Source: Bacillota bacterium (GTDB lineage: Bacteria > Bacillota > Clostridia > Lachnospirales > Lachnospiraceae). From it: a stretch of DNA of 25,357 bases. Under the pieces are notes generated by a model. It saw only the letters and a program-made list of their open reading frames with translations. It was not told the origin of the DNA and searched no databases. The DNA lies in contig JAIIAN010000016.1 of assembly GCA_022717655.1 (NCBI GenBank), forward strand, positions 1-25,357, read 5' to 3'. The translations under genes were made by a program, and so were the position numbers. Shown here in pieces: positions 8,035 to 15,780 of this stretch (within the stretch, counting starts at the first letter, position 1; every line of letters begins with the position of its first letter).

Positions 8035-8063
8035 ATATTACTCCCAATTTTTACTTTTGTCAA
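8035..8063 (-). promoter_or_regulatory. Sigma-A-type promoter of the LicCA operon
   Basis: On the minus strand, TTGACA (8063-8058) is separated by 17 bases from TAATAT (8040-8035). The predicted transcript starts near 8028, about 30 bases before the preferred ATG at 7995. The -35 box lies directly after the T-run of the upstream terminator. Confidence 0.85.
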
Positions 8064-8064
8064 G

Positions 8065-8094
8065 AAAAAAACACCCTGCTTTTTTAGCAAGGTG
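8065..8094 (-). terminator. Intrinsic terminator of the small hypothetical gene
   Basis: On the minus strand CACCTTGCT (8094-8086) pairs with AGCAGGGTG (8080-8072), including one G-U pair, around a 5-base loop, followed by seven T's. A second copy of CACCTTGCT overlaps the stop region of the gene just upstream (8103-8111). Confidence 0.85.
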
Positions 8095-8099
8095 CTTTT

Positions 8100-8342
8100 T
8101 TAAAGCAAGGTGTCTTTATTCTTTAACAGCTCTGAAATTAATTTTTCATCTTCTTGGGTCAGTTTTACATTGGAAACCAGCTTTTTCCCTTCCGGTGTCT
8201 GTACCTTCAGTTCCAAAATCGTTCCTTCTCTTAAGTTTTCTCTTCCAACTGCCTCAAAAAATTTTCGAAGATTCGGATGCCGCCTTTCTACTCCGGCAAT
8301 TGCAGCCTTTATCTGCATTAACTTTACTGGATTTATTGCCAT
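8100..8342 (-). CDS. Small conserved-looking hypothetical protein (80 aa)
   Basis: I do not recognise a named family. The product is short, soluble and slightly basic at the N-terminus (AINPVKLMQIKAAIAGVERR), then HPNLRKFFEAVG, then a probable beta-rich part (GTILELKVQTPEGK) and a helical acidic end. It has no signal peptide, membrane helix or cysteine pair. ATG 8342 is chosen because GGAGGA lies 8 bases upstream; the ATG at 8348 is only 2 bases from it. It has its own near-consensus promoter and its own terminator, so it is expressed as a single-gene unit, which supports it being real. Function unknown. Confidence 0.8.
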   Translation of the reverse strand: MAINPVKLMQIKAAIAGVERRHPNLRKFFEAVGRENLREGTILELKVQTPEGKKLVSNVKLTQEDEKLISELLKNKDTLL

Positions 8343-8380
8343 AATCATGTTCCTCCAACTGCCTCTTTCAGGTGAATCTG

Positions 8381-8409
8381 ATTATAAGCCGATACCCGAT
8401 TTTCGTCAA
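8381..8409 (-). promoter_or_regulatory. Sigma-A-type promoter of the 80-aa gene
   Basis: On the minus strand, TTGACG (8409-8404), a 17-base spacer, then TATAAT (8386-8381). Transcription would begin near 8374, about 30 bases before the chosen ATG at 8342. Confidence 0.85.
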
Positions 8410-8429
8410 GTCAATGCGAAACTTTATCA

Positions 8430-9752
8430 CTATTTATACATCTTCATATAATCTCCATGTGCATCAATTAACTCATCGCACATTTTTACAATATCATCAA
8501 TGCAAAGTTCTCCCGCAGTATGAGGGTCAAGCATCGCAGCCTGATAGATATATTCTTTCTTTTTCGTTGCCGCTGCCTCAATGGCAAGCAGCTGTACATT
8601 GATATTTGTCATATTCATTGCAGCCAGCTGTACCGGAAGTCTTCCGACTCTGCATGGATTGACTCCATTTCCGTCAATCATACACGGCACTTCTACACAG
8701 GCATCTGCCGGAAGATTTTCAATCATGCCTTTATTAATTACGTTTCCACCAATTTTATACGGCTGATTGGTTACAACCGCTTCCATAATATGAGATGCAT
8801 ACTCTCTGCTTCGCTCATGGGTAATCTTTCCGTCTTTTAAGATATTGTTTTTCTCTTCTTCCCATTCTGCGATCTGCTTGATGCATCGTCTTGGATATTC
8901 ATCTAACGGAATATTGTATTTTTCAATTAGTTCCGGATATTTTGCCTTGATAAAGAATGGATTATATTCCGCATTGTGTTCACTTGATTCCGTACAATAA
9001 TAGCCCAGACGCTTAATATACTCAAAACGTACCATATCATCATGTTTTTCTGTTGCATTTTTCTCAGCTGCTCTTTTTCTGATTTCCGGATATAAATCAT
9101 TTCCATCTTTATCACGGATATCTAACAGCCAGCCCATGTGATTAATGCCGGCAATTGTTTCTACGCGTCCTTCTAATTTATCTTCCATTCCAAGCTTCGT
9201 CAATAAATCTTTTGAGCACACCTGAACGCTGTGGCAAAGACCTACGGTTCTTACCCCTGTATATCTCTGCATATAACCGGATAAAATTCCCATTGGATTT
9301 GTATAATTTAAAAATAATGCATCCGGGCATACCTCTTCGATATCATTTGCAAATTCCTGCATCACCGGAATTGTACGCAGACCTCTCATAATTCCACCAA
9401 TTCCAAGGCTGTCCGCAATTGTCTGTCTTAAACCATATTTTTTCGGAATTTCAAAGTCCGTAATGGTACAAGGGTCATATCCTCCCACCTGAATCGCATT
9501 GACTACAAAATCTGCTCCTCTAAGTGCTTCTTTTCGATTTTCCACACCAAGATATGTTTTAATCTGTGCACGACCCTCATTTACATTTTTGTTGATTGCA
9601 TTTAAAATAATCTCTGAATCTTCCAGACGTTTTGCGTCAATATCATATAATGCAATCTCACTTTCACAAAGTGCTTCACTACACATGCAGTCGCCTAATA
9701 CATTTCTTGCAAAAACAGTGCTTCCTGCTCCCATAAAAGTTATTTTTGCCAT
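8430..9752 (-). CDS. melA: Alpha-galactosidase, glycoside hydrolase family 4
   Basis: This 440-residue protein is full length for GH4 and closely resembles E. coli MelA. It starts with an NAD-binding Rossmann motif (ITFMGAGSTVFARNVLGD) and contains GGYDPCTITDFEIPKKYGL and LNYTNPMG. The metal-binding GLCHSVQ carries Cys173 and His174, and INHMGW has a second histidine near 205. GH4 enzymes use NAD+ and Mn2+ in an oxidation-elimination mechanism and release galactose from melibiose-type alpha-galactosides in the cytoplasm. An AAGGAGG site precedes the ATG. It is transcribed away from an AraC-type gene, its probable activator. The GH27 gene at the right edge and the ruined galactoside operon on the left fit an alpha-galactoside locus. 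No transporter for its substrate survives in the window. Confidence 0.93.
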   Translation of the reverse strand: MAKITFMGAGSTVFARNVLGDCMCSEALCESEIALYDIDAKRLEDSEIILNAINKNVNEGRAQIKTYLGVENRKEALRGADFVVNAIQVGGYDPCTITDFEIPKKYGLRQTIADSLGIGGIMRGLRTIPVMQEFANDIEEVCPDALFLNYTNPMGILSGYMQRYTGVRTVGLCHSVQVCSKDLLTKLGMEDKLEGRVETIAGINHMGWLLDIRDKDGNDLYPEIRKRAAEKNATEKHDDMVRFEYIKRLGYYCTESSEHNAEYNPFFIKAKYPELIEKYNIPLDEYPRRCIKQIAEWEEEKNNILKDGKITHERSREYASHIMEAVVTNQPYKIGGNVINKGMIENLPADACVEVPCMIDGNGVNPCRVGRLPVQLAAMNMTNINVQLLAIEAAATKKKEYIYQAAMLDPHTAGELCIDDIVKMCDELIDAHGDYMKMYK

Positions 9753-9783
9753 TTTTCATCCTCCTTGATTTTATCATAATTCG

Positions 9784-9812
9784 TTGTCTTTTTATGGTTC
9801 TTATTATATAAT
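9784..9812 (+). promoter_or_regulatory. Probable promoter of the AraC-type gene
   Basis: TTGTCT (9784-9789), a 17-base spacer and TATAAT (9807-9812) lie about 75 bases before the chosen start codon at 9886. Confidence 0.65.
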
Positions 9813-9831
9813 CAAAGCAAATGACTTTCTA
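9803..9831 (-). promoter_or_regulatory. Probable activator-dependent promoter of the alpha-galactosidase gene
   Basis: On the minus strand a perfect TATAAT (9808-9803) is preceded at the normal distance by a poor -35 (TAGAAA, 9831-9826). This fits a promoter that needs an activator, such as the divergent AraC-type protein. The -10 overlaps the AraC gene's own -10 on the other strand. The operator itself is not identified. Confidence 0.45.
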
Positions 9832-9885
9832 TCTGATTTGTTTCTCAAAACTTGTAAAAATGTTGTAAAATGGAGGATTTTATTT

Positions 9886-10713
9886 ATGAATCAGTCTCTG
9901 TCTGGAATTCCATCTATTTATTTTTGCGGTCACGAACACTGCCAGCCCGGACATTCTTTTGGTCCTGCCGTACGTCCCCATTATTTGATTCATGTTGTAC
10001 TTTCCGGAAAAGGTATCTTTAAACATCAAGGACATACGTATTCTCTCAAATCCGGAGACTCCTTTCTAATCAAACCAATGGACTCTACCTACTATGAAGC
10101 CGACCAAAACAATCCTTGGGAATATGCATGGATTGGCTTTGATGGACAGGAAATTCCTGCCCTTTTAAACCAGACCTGTTTTCAAGACTCCTGTATTTTT
10201 ATTTGTCCTCCTGATTCTGAACGAAAGTTGAATCTGCGGACTCTGATACATTCTATCTTAAATACTTTCTCTTCAGCTAATTATAATCCATTTACTCTGA
10301 CAGGGTTGTTTCTTGAACTTCTCGGTTTGATGACAGGTCCGTCTGTTGCAGAAGGAAACTCTTATTCCACTCAATATGTAAAACGCGCAATGGATTATAT
10401 GAAAAACAATTACGGCTACAACATCCGTATTCAGGACATTGCAGCCGCTATTGGAATTGATCGGACTTATCTCTATCGTCTTTTTATGGAACAGCAGAAA
10501 ATTTCTCCGAAACAGTATCTGCTTCAATTAAGAATCCACATTGCATCTGATATGCTTTCTTCTTCTGACTACAGCATTACAGAAATTGCTTATTCCTGTG
10601 GTTTTAAAGATGCTGCCGCTTTTAGCAATCAGTTTAAAAAAATGACCGGATATACTCCAAGAAAGTTTCGCGAATATCTAAACCTTGAAAAAACAATCTA
10701 CTGGAAGCATTAG
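9886..10713 (+). CDS. AraC-family regulator of alpha-galactoside use
   Basis: The 275-residue protein has an N-terminal cupin-like sugar-binding domain (GHEHCQPGHSFGP, then GDSFLIKPMDSTYYEAD and WEYAWIGFDG). Two C-terminal helix-turn-helix units follow over about residues 175-270 (IQDIAAAIGIDRTYLYRLF and ITEIAYSCGFKDAAAFSNQF, then GYTPRKFRE). This is the layout of RafR/MsmR-type activators of melibiose and raffinose operons. I choose ATG 9886 because GGAGG lies 9 bases upstream; a longer frame from TTG 9784 overlaps the promoter. It is divergent from the GH4 gene, which supports its role as activator of that gene. Its stop codon overlaps the end of the opposing HAD gene. Confidence 0.92.
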   Translation: MNQSLSGIPSIYFCGHEHCQPGHSFGPAVRPHYLIHVVLSGKGIFKHQGHTYSLKSGDSFLIKPMDSTYYEADQNNPWEYAWIGFDGQEIPALLNQTCFQDSCIFICPPDSERKLNLRTLIHSILNTFSSANYNPFTLTGLFLELLGLMTGPSVAEGNSYSTQYVKRAMDYMKNNYGYNIRIQDIAAAIGIDRTYLYRLFMEQQKISPKQYLLQLRIHIASDMLSSSDYSITEIAYSCGFKDAAAFSNQFKKMTGYTPRKFREYLNLEKTIYWKH

Positions 10714-11504
10714 ATAATTCCAAAATGCACCAGTGCATTATAAATTCCATCTTCCTTAATATCTGTTGTCTTATAACTGCAGTAAGGAAGAATGCTCTCC
10801 ATGGAATTTCCCATTGCCACACTATTTTTTACTGCCTTTAACATATCAAGGTCATTGGTGCTGTCGCCAATCGCAATACAGTCATCGATATCTGCCCCAA
10901 GATATTCGCAGACTTTCTGAATTCCTGTTGCCTTGCTGTGACCTTTCTGTGCCATCTCCCACATATCTTCCCCACGGTCAATACAATAATAATTTGCTTC
11001 AAAAAATGGCATAATAATATCTTTCTTATCGATATCATTATCTGTAAATTTAATCAGGCATTTATCAAATACTTCATCCTTATCTTCTAATATCACTTTA
11101 ACCGATTTACCATTCGTTCTAAGCATTTTTTTTGCCCGTTCCATAAACGGATTCGAATAGCTGTAGTCAAAATAAATTCCCTTGTCTCCTTCGTAAAAAG
11201 CATTTACTTTATTTTTTCGAAGAAGCGCTACCGTTTCAATGCATTTTTCTTCTGGGATCACAGAAGAATAGATTTTCTTTCCATCAAAATAAATATGCGT
11301 TCCACATCCGCAGACATAACCATTAAATTCCAAATCAAAAATCGGCTGGGTAATTCCGCTAAAAGTACGTCCTGTATTAATAAAGACCAGATGCCCGTTT
11401 TCTTTTGCTTTTTTAATTGCCTCTTTCGTGCTTTCCGGAATTACTCCTGTATCTTCCGGAATAATTGTTCCATCTATATCAAAGAAAATTAATTTTCTAT
11501 TCAC
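10710..11504 (-). CDS. Cof-type HAD-family hydrolase (sugar-phosphate or flavin phosphatase)
   Basis: The 264-residue protein carries all HAD motifs: FFDIDGTI (nucleophile Asp9 and Asp11), INTGRT, and the C-terminal IAIGDSTNDLDML that binds Mg2+. The region between is a large C2B-type cap typical of Cof/YbiV-like phosphatases. The start codon is GTG at 11504, 7 bases after GAGGAG. The gene is convergent with the AraC-type gene, and their stop codons overlap by 4 bases (10710-10713). No terminator lies between them. Substrate is not predictable from sequence; small phosphorylated metabolites are usual. Confidence 0.9.
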   Translation of the reverse strand: MNRKLIFFDIDGTIIPEDTGVIPESTKEAIKKAKENGHLVFINTGRTFSGITQPIFDLEFNGYVCGCGTHIYFDGKKIYSSVIPEEKCIETVALLRKNKVNAFYEGDKGIYFDYSYSNPFMERAKKMLRTNGKSVKVILEDKDEVFDKCLIKFTDNDIDKKDIIMPFFEANYYCIDRGEDMWEMAQKGHSKATGIQKVCEYLGADIDDCIAIGDSTNDLDMLKAVKNSVAMGNSMESILPYCSYKTTDIKEDGIYNALVHFGII

Positions 11505-11543
11505 CTTTGTTCTCCTCTCTTTACCTTTCTCTTCTGTTTTTTT

Positions 11544-11572
11544 ACTCTAACATGATTTCAGGAATTTCGCAA
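11544..11572 (-). promoter_or_regulatory. Probable promoter of the HAD gene
   Basis: On the minus strand TTGCGA (11572-11567), a 17-base spacer ending in TGT (extended -10), and TAGAGT (11549-11544) precede the GTG start by about 40 bases. Confidence 0.55.
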
Positions 11573-11626
11573 TCTCACTTTTTCTGTGATATTTTTCCTT
11601 TTTTCTCAATATATTAGGTAACAACA

Positions 11627-12478
11627 ATGCATTTAGGATTTTTTATGTTACATAAAAATTTTATTTTAAAGTATCTTGCACTTTTTTTATTGCTTACTGC
11701 TTCTTTTGCATTTGGAAATTTTTTAAGCTTTGCCATTCACTATTATTCCGCACAGGAGACCATTTCCAATGCAGTCGGCAACTGGGGGCTAAGCTTTCAG
11801 GAAGAAGGAAAACGTCCTGTCGGAAATGCCTCTATCGAAGAATTACAGCAATATGACGCCTACTATGCCCAAGATACCGATGAAAAAAATATTTATCTCA
11901 CCTTCGACTGCGGATATGAAAATGGCAATACTGAAATCATTTTAGATGCCTTGAAAAAACACAATGCCCCTGCGACCTTTTTTGTCGTTGGAAATTTTCT
12001 CTCCACAAGTCCTGAAATTGTCAAACGCATGATTTCCGACGGACATATCGTAGGCAATCATTCTTATCACCATCCGGATATGTCTCAGATTTCTTCCATT
12101 GATTCTTTCTCAAAAGAATTACAGGAACTTTCTGATTTATACAAAGAAACTACCGGACAGGAAATGAAAAAATATTATCGCCCGCCACAGGGCAAATACA
12201 GCGAAACCAACTTAAAAATGGCAAAAGATTTGGGGTATAAAACCTTTTTCTGGAGTCTTGCTTATGTAGACTGGTACCAGGATAACCAGCCCTCAAAAGA
12301 AGAAGCCTTCGACAAACTGCTTAACCGGATTCACCCCGGCGCAATTGTACTGCTCCACAGCACCTCCTCAACCAACGCCCAGATTTTAGATGAACTGCTT
12401 GGCAAATGGGAAGAGATGGGATATCAGTTTCGGTCACTGGATTATCTGGTGGAACAGAGCAAGAGAAATGAAATTTAA
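11627..12478 (+). CDS. PdaA-like polysaccharide deacetylase (peptidoglycan N-acetylmuramic acid deacetylase)
   Basis: The 283-residue protein has an N-terminal signal anchor (about residues 12-38, NFILKYLALFLLLTASFAFG) and a NodB-type deacetylase domain. Visible motifs are LTFDCGYENG (Asp94), NHSYHH (His145 and His149), RPPQGKYS, FWSLAYVDW and LLHS. NWGLSF before the domain and YENG after motif 1 are typical of PdaA, which makes muramic delta-lactam in spore cortex peptidoglycan, suggesting a spore-former. Motif 1 has Cys95 where most NodB enzymes have a second Asp and B. subtilis PdaA, as I recall it, has Asn. The ATG at 11627 has TTAGG upstream; the ATG at 11645 also has TTAGGA in front, so the start is uncertain. 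Confidence 0.88.
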   Translation: MHLGFFMLHKNFILKYLALFLLLTASFAFGNFLSFAIHYYSAQETISNAVGNWGLSFQEEGKRPVGNASIEELQQYDAYYAQDTDEKNIYLTFDCGYENGNTEIILDALKKHNAPATFFVVGNFLSTSPEIVKRMISDGHIVGNHSYHHPDMSQISSIDSFSKELQELSDLYKETTGQEMKKYYRPPQGKYSETNLKMAKDLGYKTFFWSLAYVDWYQDNQPSKEEAFDKLLNRIHPGAIVLLHSTSSTNAQILDELLGKWEEMGYQFRSLDYLVEQSKRNEI

Positions 12479-12484
12479 AAATAA

Positions 12485-12513
12485 TTGATTTACTTTTTAC
12501 TATTCGTTATACT
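12485..12513 (+). promoter_or_regulatory. Promoter of the C5 methyltransferase gene
   Basis: TTGATT (12485-12490), 17 bases, TATACT (12508-12513). Transcription would begin near 12520. An AGGAG lies at about 12537-12541, but it is some 15 bases from the ATG at 12557, which is longer than usual and may mean modest translation. Confidence 0.7.
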
Positions 12514-12556
12514 AATAGTTATCTCATTTGATAGATAGGAGTTAATCAGATACATT

Positions 12557-13795
12557 ATGAAAAAAAGAGTACTATCTTTATTTAGTGGTTGTGGTGGAAT
12601 GGATATCGGATTTGAAGGTGGCTTTCGTTGCCTGAAAAATTCCATAAATTCAACTCTTCATCCTGACTGGATTGAACAAGATTACGGTAATTGGGTTAAA
12701 GTAAAAGAAACAGGCTTTCAAACCGTATTTGCCAATGATATTCGACCAGATGCAAAATCTGCCTGGGTATCATATTTTAGTAAAAAATATGATAATGCAA
12801 ACGAACTTTTTCATTTAAGCAGTATTGTAGACTTAGTAAAAGATGCCAAAGATGGAACAAATATTTTTCCTAACCATATAGATATCGTCACAGGTGGCTT
12901 TCCCTGCCAAGATTTCTCCGTTGCCGGAAAAAGAAAAGGATTTCAATCTGATAAAAGTCATAACGGTAAAAAAATAGAAATTAATGAACCTACTGTTGAA
13001 AATCGGGGACAATTATATATCTGGATGAAAGAAGTAATATCTCTCGTCCAGCCATCTGTCTTTATTGCTGAGAATGTAAAAGGTCTTATCTCACTTAATG
13101 ATACAAAAGAAATCATTGAACATGATTTTGCCAATGCTGCTGATGGTGGATATCTCGTAATTCCTGCCAGAGTTCTTCATGCTGCAAATTATGGTGTTCC
13201 TCAATCCAGAGAACGTATCATTTTCTATGGATTCAAACGAAATACTTTAAGAAGAGACGCATTAGACTCATTATTAAATTTATCTGAAAATACAGATTAT
13301 GACCCATATCCAGTACCAACTCACAGTTTTACTTTAAACGGTGAACAACTTTCTCCCTTCGTAACCTGTAAAGAAGCACTACAAGATTTAGATGAACCAG
13401 AATGTTCAAAAGATATTTCACAGACAAAATATTCTAAAGCTAAGTACCTTCCTAAAGGCCAGGGAAATATTGAAATTAAATTAGATTCAATATCACCAAC
13501 AATCCGTTCCGAACATCATGGAAACATTGAATTTAGACGATTAAGCATTGAAAATGGTGGAACTCATCAAGAAGAACTCGCACGAGGTCTCCAACAACGA
13601 AGATTAACAATTCGAGAATGTGCACGTCTTCAAACTTTTCCTGATGATTATCAATTTATTTTGCCTAAAACAGAGCAAAATAAAGCTGTAAGTGCCAGTC
13701 AGGCATACAAAATTATTGGAAACGCCGTTCCATGCGTTTTATCTTACAATATTGCAATGCGATTATCTGAAAATTGGGATAAATATTTCAAATAG
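12557..13795 (+). CDS. DNA (cytosine-5-)-methyltransferase of a type II restriction-modification system
   Basis: The 412-residue protein has all main C5-methylase motifs in order. These are I LSLFSGCGGMDIGFE (SAM binding, residues 7-21), IV GGFPCQDFS with catalytic Cys117, VI ENV (172-174), VIII QSRERI (216-221), IX RRLTIRECARLQTFPDDY, and X KIIGNAVPCVLS. The target-recognition region is about residues 225-345; the recognised sequence cannot be read from it. It has its own promoter and faces, tail to tail, an operon ending in a PD-(D/E)XK nuclease, its probable cognate restriction enzyme. Full length and apparently active. It should protect host DNA by methylating cytosine in the target site. 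Confidence 0.95.
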   Translation: MKKRVLSLFSGCGGMDIGFEGGFRCLKNSINSTLHPDWIEQDYGNWVKVKETGFQTVFANDIRPDAKSAWVSYFSKKYDNANELFHLSSIVDLVKDAKDGTNIFPNHIDIVTGGFPCQDFSVAGKRKGFQSDKSHNGKKIEINEPTVENRGQLYIWMKEVISLVQPSVFIAENVKGLISLNDTKEIIEHDFANAADGGYLVIPARVLHAANYGVPQSRERIIFYGFKRNTLRRDALDSLLNLSENTDYDPYPVPTHSFTLNGEQLSPFVTCKEALQDLDEPECSKDISQTKYSKAKYLPKGQGNIEIKLDSISPTIRSEHHGNIEFRRLSIENGGTHQEELARGLQQRRLTIRECARLQTFPDDYQFILPKTEQNKAVSASQAYKIIGNAVPCVLSYNIAMRLSENWDKYFK

Positions 13796-13797
13796 AG

Positions 13798-13832
13798 ACT
13801 GGACCATATTTCGGTCCAGTTCTCCAACTTTT
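13798..13832 (+). terminator. Hairpin terminator between the convergent methylase and endonuclease genes
   Basis: Arms ACTGGACC (13798-13805) and GGTCCAGT (13813-13820) form a perfect 8-bp stem with a 7-base loop, 2 bases after the methylase stop codon. The T-rich stretch lies about 8 bases beyond the stem on the plus strand, so efficiency may be moderate; it could also stop minus-strand transcripts. Confidence 0.7.
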
Positions 13833-14694
13833 ATTTAATGAGATTTTTAATTTTATCTTTAAACTCAATTTTTTCAGTCTCACTAAGAGCTTCATATCTC
13901 TCTAAAAAATCCAAAATAAACTTTCTCATATTATTATTAAACCATGGTTCATTGTTTTTAACCGTGTTTGCTTCAAAAAGCATTTCTATCCAACGTTCTG
14001 CTAAAACACTTTGCCAGTCATGAATCAGTTCATATTTTATTTGTTCATTCTCATCTTTCTTATAAACTAAGGAAAAATACTGAATAAGTCTATTTAATTG
14101 ATTCCAATTCATCATTTCTTTAAAAGATACTTGAGGTCTGGGACTGCGGTCTGGGAACTGCATTTTTGAATTAATTGCATGAATATATTGCCCTGTTGTT
14201 ACTTCTATCTTATTATTTGAATGCTTTATGAAAATAACCCATTCCGTGGGAAGTATCTGCTGAATACTTGAACCTGGAATAGAATCCTGCTTTGTTGATT
14301 TTAACTCAATTGTTTCATAATAAATTTTATTATCAAATATAATCTCCAAACACATATCCGGATTTGTATATACAGAACTTTTTGATTCCTTTATCAGATC
14401 TCGAATTTCCTCTGTAATATCTTCTGGCAACAAAACTCTATTTATTTTTAATGTCTTTAAAATAGTAATATTTGTGCTGTTAACTCCTTCAAATTGTATT
14501 TCAGTAATTTCACAGTTTTCAGGAATTGCAGAAAATGATGTCTCAATAAGTGATTTCAGAAATTCTTTTAATGGTCTATCTGTATTTGCTTCATCTGACT
14601 GAAATGATACCATTTTTAATTCATTCTTCTTTGTTTCCAAAAACTTTTCCAATTCATACATATATATTTGCATAAAATCTTGAATTATTTTCAT
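13831..14694 (-). CDS. Type II restriction endonuclease (PD-(D/E)XK fold)
   Basis: The 287-residue protein has no strong overall match that I recall, but its centre shows a PD-(D/E)XK nuclease core. NPDMCLEIIF supplies Asp113, and YYETIELKSTKQDSIPGSS supplies Glu130 and Lys132. The STKxDSIPGSSxQQ run after the lysine is typical of type II restriction enzymes. The N-terminus is helical. The ATG at 14694 has GGAGAG upstream. It is the last gene of a minus-strand operon, 22 bases after the HEPN-like gene, and converges on the C5 methylase gene, its likely partner. It should cut DNA lacking the methylase's mark; the target sequence is unknown. Confidence 0.82.
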   Translation of the reverse strand: MKIIQDFMQIYMYELEKFLETKKNELKMVSFQSDEANTDRPLKEFLKSLIETSFSAIPENCEITEIQFEGVNSTNITILKTLKINRVLLPEDITEEIRDLIKESKSSVYTNPDMCLEIIFDNKIYYETIELKSTKQDSIPGSSIQQILPTEWVIFIKHSNNKIEVTTGQYIHAINSKMQFPDRSPRPQVSFKEMMNWNQLNRLIQYFSLVYKKDENEQIKYELIHDWQSVLAERWIEMLFEANTVKNNEPWFNNNMRKFILDFLERYEALSETEKIEFKDKIKNLIK

Positions 14695-14716
14695 TGAATT
14701 CTCTCCATTTCGTATA

Positions 14717-15778
14717 TTATTTTTTCAAAATTTGTTCTACCGTACCGAGTTCGAGTATCTTCATGTGCGCTAAATTATTTCTCGCATTTCTATAGTCTTT
14801 AAGTTCCTGGTATTCTTTCTCTGATATTTTTATACTGCTTTTTCCAATCAGATAATACAAGACTCCAATTTCAACTTCTTCTGGTTCATTAATGTCCTGA
14901 CCATATCCATTCCGAATTGGCAGTTCTCTTGTAATGATTTCCGTATAAGCCGAAATCTGATGTTTTCTATACTTTTCGATTAAGGGAAATACTGTTTTTA
15001 ATTGAACTTCCCATATCAGACTTTCCATTTCTTTCTCAGTTTTATTAAATTGATATTCTTCACCATTACTTCTTACATCAGTTTCTATAATTCTTTTAAT
15101 TGTCTGATATGGATTTTTCAAAAATTCTATTCCATTTTCCACACATTCGGCACACAGTTCTACATCCTCACTACAAAGGATAGAAACCAGTTCAGCCAAA
15201 TAAGGTCTTAAGTACTCCTTACAATTTGTCTCAGAGGCTGCCAGCGCACAAAACGCATATTTATCATAATTTCCAATATTCTGATTAAAGGCAATTGTTT
15301 TAATCCCTTTTTTTGCTTTTCTTTCCATTCCCTCCTCATTTATTTCCAGAATAAATATTGCCGGAGTCTTATTTACAACATTTTTATTATACTCTTCTAT
15401 AAATTCAAGCCATTCTTCACATTTTTCTTTTGATACATCTGATATCCAGATGTATCTATCATTTAATACTGTTTCCTGACACGCTCCCAAAAACTGAGCA
15501 TAGCTCATTCCGTATCGATATTTCAATCGAATTTCTTTTTTACAATAGTTCATAAGAAGATATTCTCCCAGTTCTTCCTTTGGACATGAAATTTTCTGAA
15601 ATGCATTTTTCGGATTTTCTAACTGCAGACGTTCTCCAATCATTTCAATCAATGTCTCTTTCCACGGAACAGAAGCCGGCAGAGAGAGGAGCATACTGCT
15701 CCCCTTAACTGCTGTCTCTACAATATCTTCAAAAAATTTATGAGCTTTTGTAATATGATTCCACCAGACCTTGTCCAC
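14717..15778 (-). CDS. Unknown protein with C-terminal HEPN-like R-x4-H motif
   Basis: I do not recognise a named family for this 353-residue protein. The first roughly 170 residues alternate strands and helices (SSMLLSLPASVPWKETLIE, RYIWISDVS, PAIFILEIN) like a P-loop-type ATPase domain, but there is no Walker A lysine loop, so it may be a degenerate NTPase. The C-terminus has RNNLAH (Arg333 and His338) inside a helix (LKDYRNARNNLAH), which fits the catalytic motif of HEPN ribonucleases. The start is GTG 15778, with GGAGG 7 bases upstream; that site lies within the last codons of the giant gene, which ends 2 bases earlier. The two are therefore co-translated. A role as effector or partner of the giant ATPase is inference. 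Confidence 0.7.
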   Translation of the reverse strand: MDKVWWNHITKAHKFFEDIVETAVKGSSMLLSLPASVPWKETLIEMIGERLQLENPKNAFQKISCPKEELGEYLLMNYCKKEIRLKYRYGMSYAQFLGACQETVLNDRYIWISDVSKEKCEEWLEFIEEYNKNVVNKTPAIFILEINEEGMERKAKKGIKTIAFNQNIGNYDKYAFCALAASETNCKEYLRPYLAELVSILCSEDVELCAECVENGIEFLKNPYQTIKRIIETDVRSNGEEYQFNKTEKEMESLIWEVQLKTVFPLIEKYRKHQISAYTEIITRELPIRNGYGQDINEPEEVEIGVLYYLIGKSSIKISEKEYQELKDYRNARNNLAHMKILELGTVEQILKK

Positions 15779-15780
15779 GT

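Noticed and set aside
9784..9885. N-terminal extension of the AraC-type regulator from TTG 9784
   Set aside because: It starts on the promoter's -35 box, whereas the ATG at 9886 has a well-placed GGAGG and gives a family-typical length.
10710..10713. Four-base overlap of AraC and HAD gene ends as a special regulatory device
   Set aside because: Convergent stop overlaps are common in compact genomes and nothing else supports regulation.
12508..12525. ACTAATAGT near the methylase -10 box as a controller-protein operator
   Set aside because: Only a 9-base near-palindrome with no second copy, and no controller gene in the window.
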